DNA of 64,000 nt from Musa acuminata AAA Group (lineage: Eukaryota > Streptophyta > Magnoliopsida > Zingiberales > Musaceae). Made by a program: the position numbers and the translations under genes. The first letter of the stretch is position 1. The number at the start of each line of letters is the position of its first letter. Of the stretch, positions 63,101 to 64,000 are shown one piece after another. The notes below the pieces were generated by a model. That model was not told the origin of the DNA and made no database searches. It saw only the letters and a program-made list of their open reading frames with translations. The stretch spans positions 17,159,501 to 17,223,500 of the forward strand of contig NC_088347.1 of the NCBI RefSeq assembly GCF_036884655.1, in the 5' to 3' direction.

Positions 63101-64000
63101 TCTACATCGGCCAAGCCCGTACCGTGCCTTTGTCGATCCGCACCGAGATCGATGGTTCCTTGTTGTGGTAGCAAAGCCCGTTCGCCCATGGAAGGCAAGT
63201 GAGCAACCCAGGGAGGAAGGGCGACAGCCATCACCACCAGTGCTCCCTCTCTCGGGGTCTCTGCCTCTGTACCGTCTCCGCCTTCTTCGGACCAGCTGCA
63301 CGGTTGAGGAAAGCGACGATCAGGTGAGACGTTGCTCGTGTTTGTGTTGACCTACCGTGCCGTTTAAATTCTTGATCTTCGATTGAATTCTTTTTCTTTC
63401 CCGAGGAATGCATCTGATTTGTGTTGTTTCTTTTCTGATCAAATCTTTGTTTGATTGGGGAAAAACGAATAAAGAAGTGATCTTGATCGCTGTGCGAGAA
63501 TAAACTCAGCCCTAGTTTTTAGCGCATCGATTAGGGTTCTTCGTCTTTGACGAGCTATAAAGTAAAGACTTCGGGCAAGGAAACCCATCTAGAAGACGAT
63601 TTCCGTGGGGTTTCAAGCAATTATCTTTGTCCTTGTGAGGAGTATCATCTATTTGTGCTGTCTGCACGGGGATCGTGGGTGTGCGTGTGTCTAGGACCTG
63701 TGGTTTTCTCAGACATTGGTTGTAGTTGAAGTATGCGCACTTACTTCTCATCTCTCCTAAAGGCTACGAAGATTAGAAATCATATGAACAGTTTGCAGTG
63801 ATCTTTGGCTACGGTGTCGATGTTCTTGCTGATTTCAGGCCTGGTTGAGGGTTTCAGGTTTTAGGCCACTCATTGACAAACTTGGGATCAAGAAAGGTGG
63901 CACTCTGAGGCTTTTGATGGAATGGTCATCGGTGTCTTGGGTTTTGGCACAAAAAGTATTCGATGAAATGAACATGGGAATCTGATCACCAAATTAGTGT
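63101..64000 (+). other. Probable 5' end of an unidentified downstream gene
   Basis: GC-rich sequence (63000-63310) ends in a good splice donor, CGATCAG|GTGAGAC at about 63323. T-rich intron-like sequence follows, then a possible acceptor TGATTTCAG|GCCTGG at about 63839 that opens sequence with several stops in all frames. This pattern fits spliced 5' UTR exons of a + strand gene continuing past the window. No protein family is recognisable, and a non-coding transcript is equally possible. Confidence 0.3.

Overview
This is nuclear DNA from a plant, most likely a monocot. It has long AT-rich intergenic sequence packed with nested LTR retrotransposons, and one intron-rich gene whose first exon is very GC-rich. 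The retroelement families suggest a commelinid such as Zingiberales/Musaceae, but that is inference.

Layout. About 0-42 kb and 48-57 kb are retrotransposon. Almost all belong to the Sirevirus (Maximus/SIRE) branch of Ty1/copia. This is recognised by an ATTGGTATCAGAGC primer-binding site, several polypurine tracts before the 3' LTR, a terminal tract flanked by an inverted repeat, LTRs with arrays of symmetric CGG...CCG motifs just upstream of a TATAAATACCCC promoter, and a C-run at the LTR end. Most copies are gag-only (non-autonomous). The units are: element 1 (+, enters from the left, ends 5521); fragments at 5.5-7.4 kb; a truncated Ty3/gypsy element (7395-10595); element 3 (-, 12154-31447, TSD TACAT), whose 3' LTR was split twice, by element 5 (-, 12630-19301, TSD TTTAT, the only copy with pol) and by element 4 (+, 20360-26828, TSD CCTGC); element 6 (-, 33232-41791, TSD CTATT); and element 7 (+, 48115-57202, TSD GGAAC). 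Elements 6 and 7 are one young family in opposite orientation.

Between them lie older sequences: possible remains of a host gene (11.5-12.1 and 31.5-32.2 kb, minus strand), a ~311-bp tandem repeat split by element 6, 6 kb of AT-rich sequence with a second degenerate tandem array, and a small LTR-element (TRIM-like) cluster into which element 7 jumped.

The only confidently intact host gene is an RBOH NADPH oxidase (58464-62051, +). I resolve 14 exons that join in frame to 833 codons, with two EF-hands, the haem-ligating membrane core and the FAD/NADPH module. From about 63.1 kb to the end there is probably the 5' end of another + strand gene, not identified.

How the parts relate: the gag-only copies supply Gag-type protein and cis signals (PBS, PPT, LTR) but no pol, so they must have been mobilised by autonomous relatives such as the ancestor of element 5. 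RBOH starts about 1.3 kb downstream of element 7.
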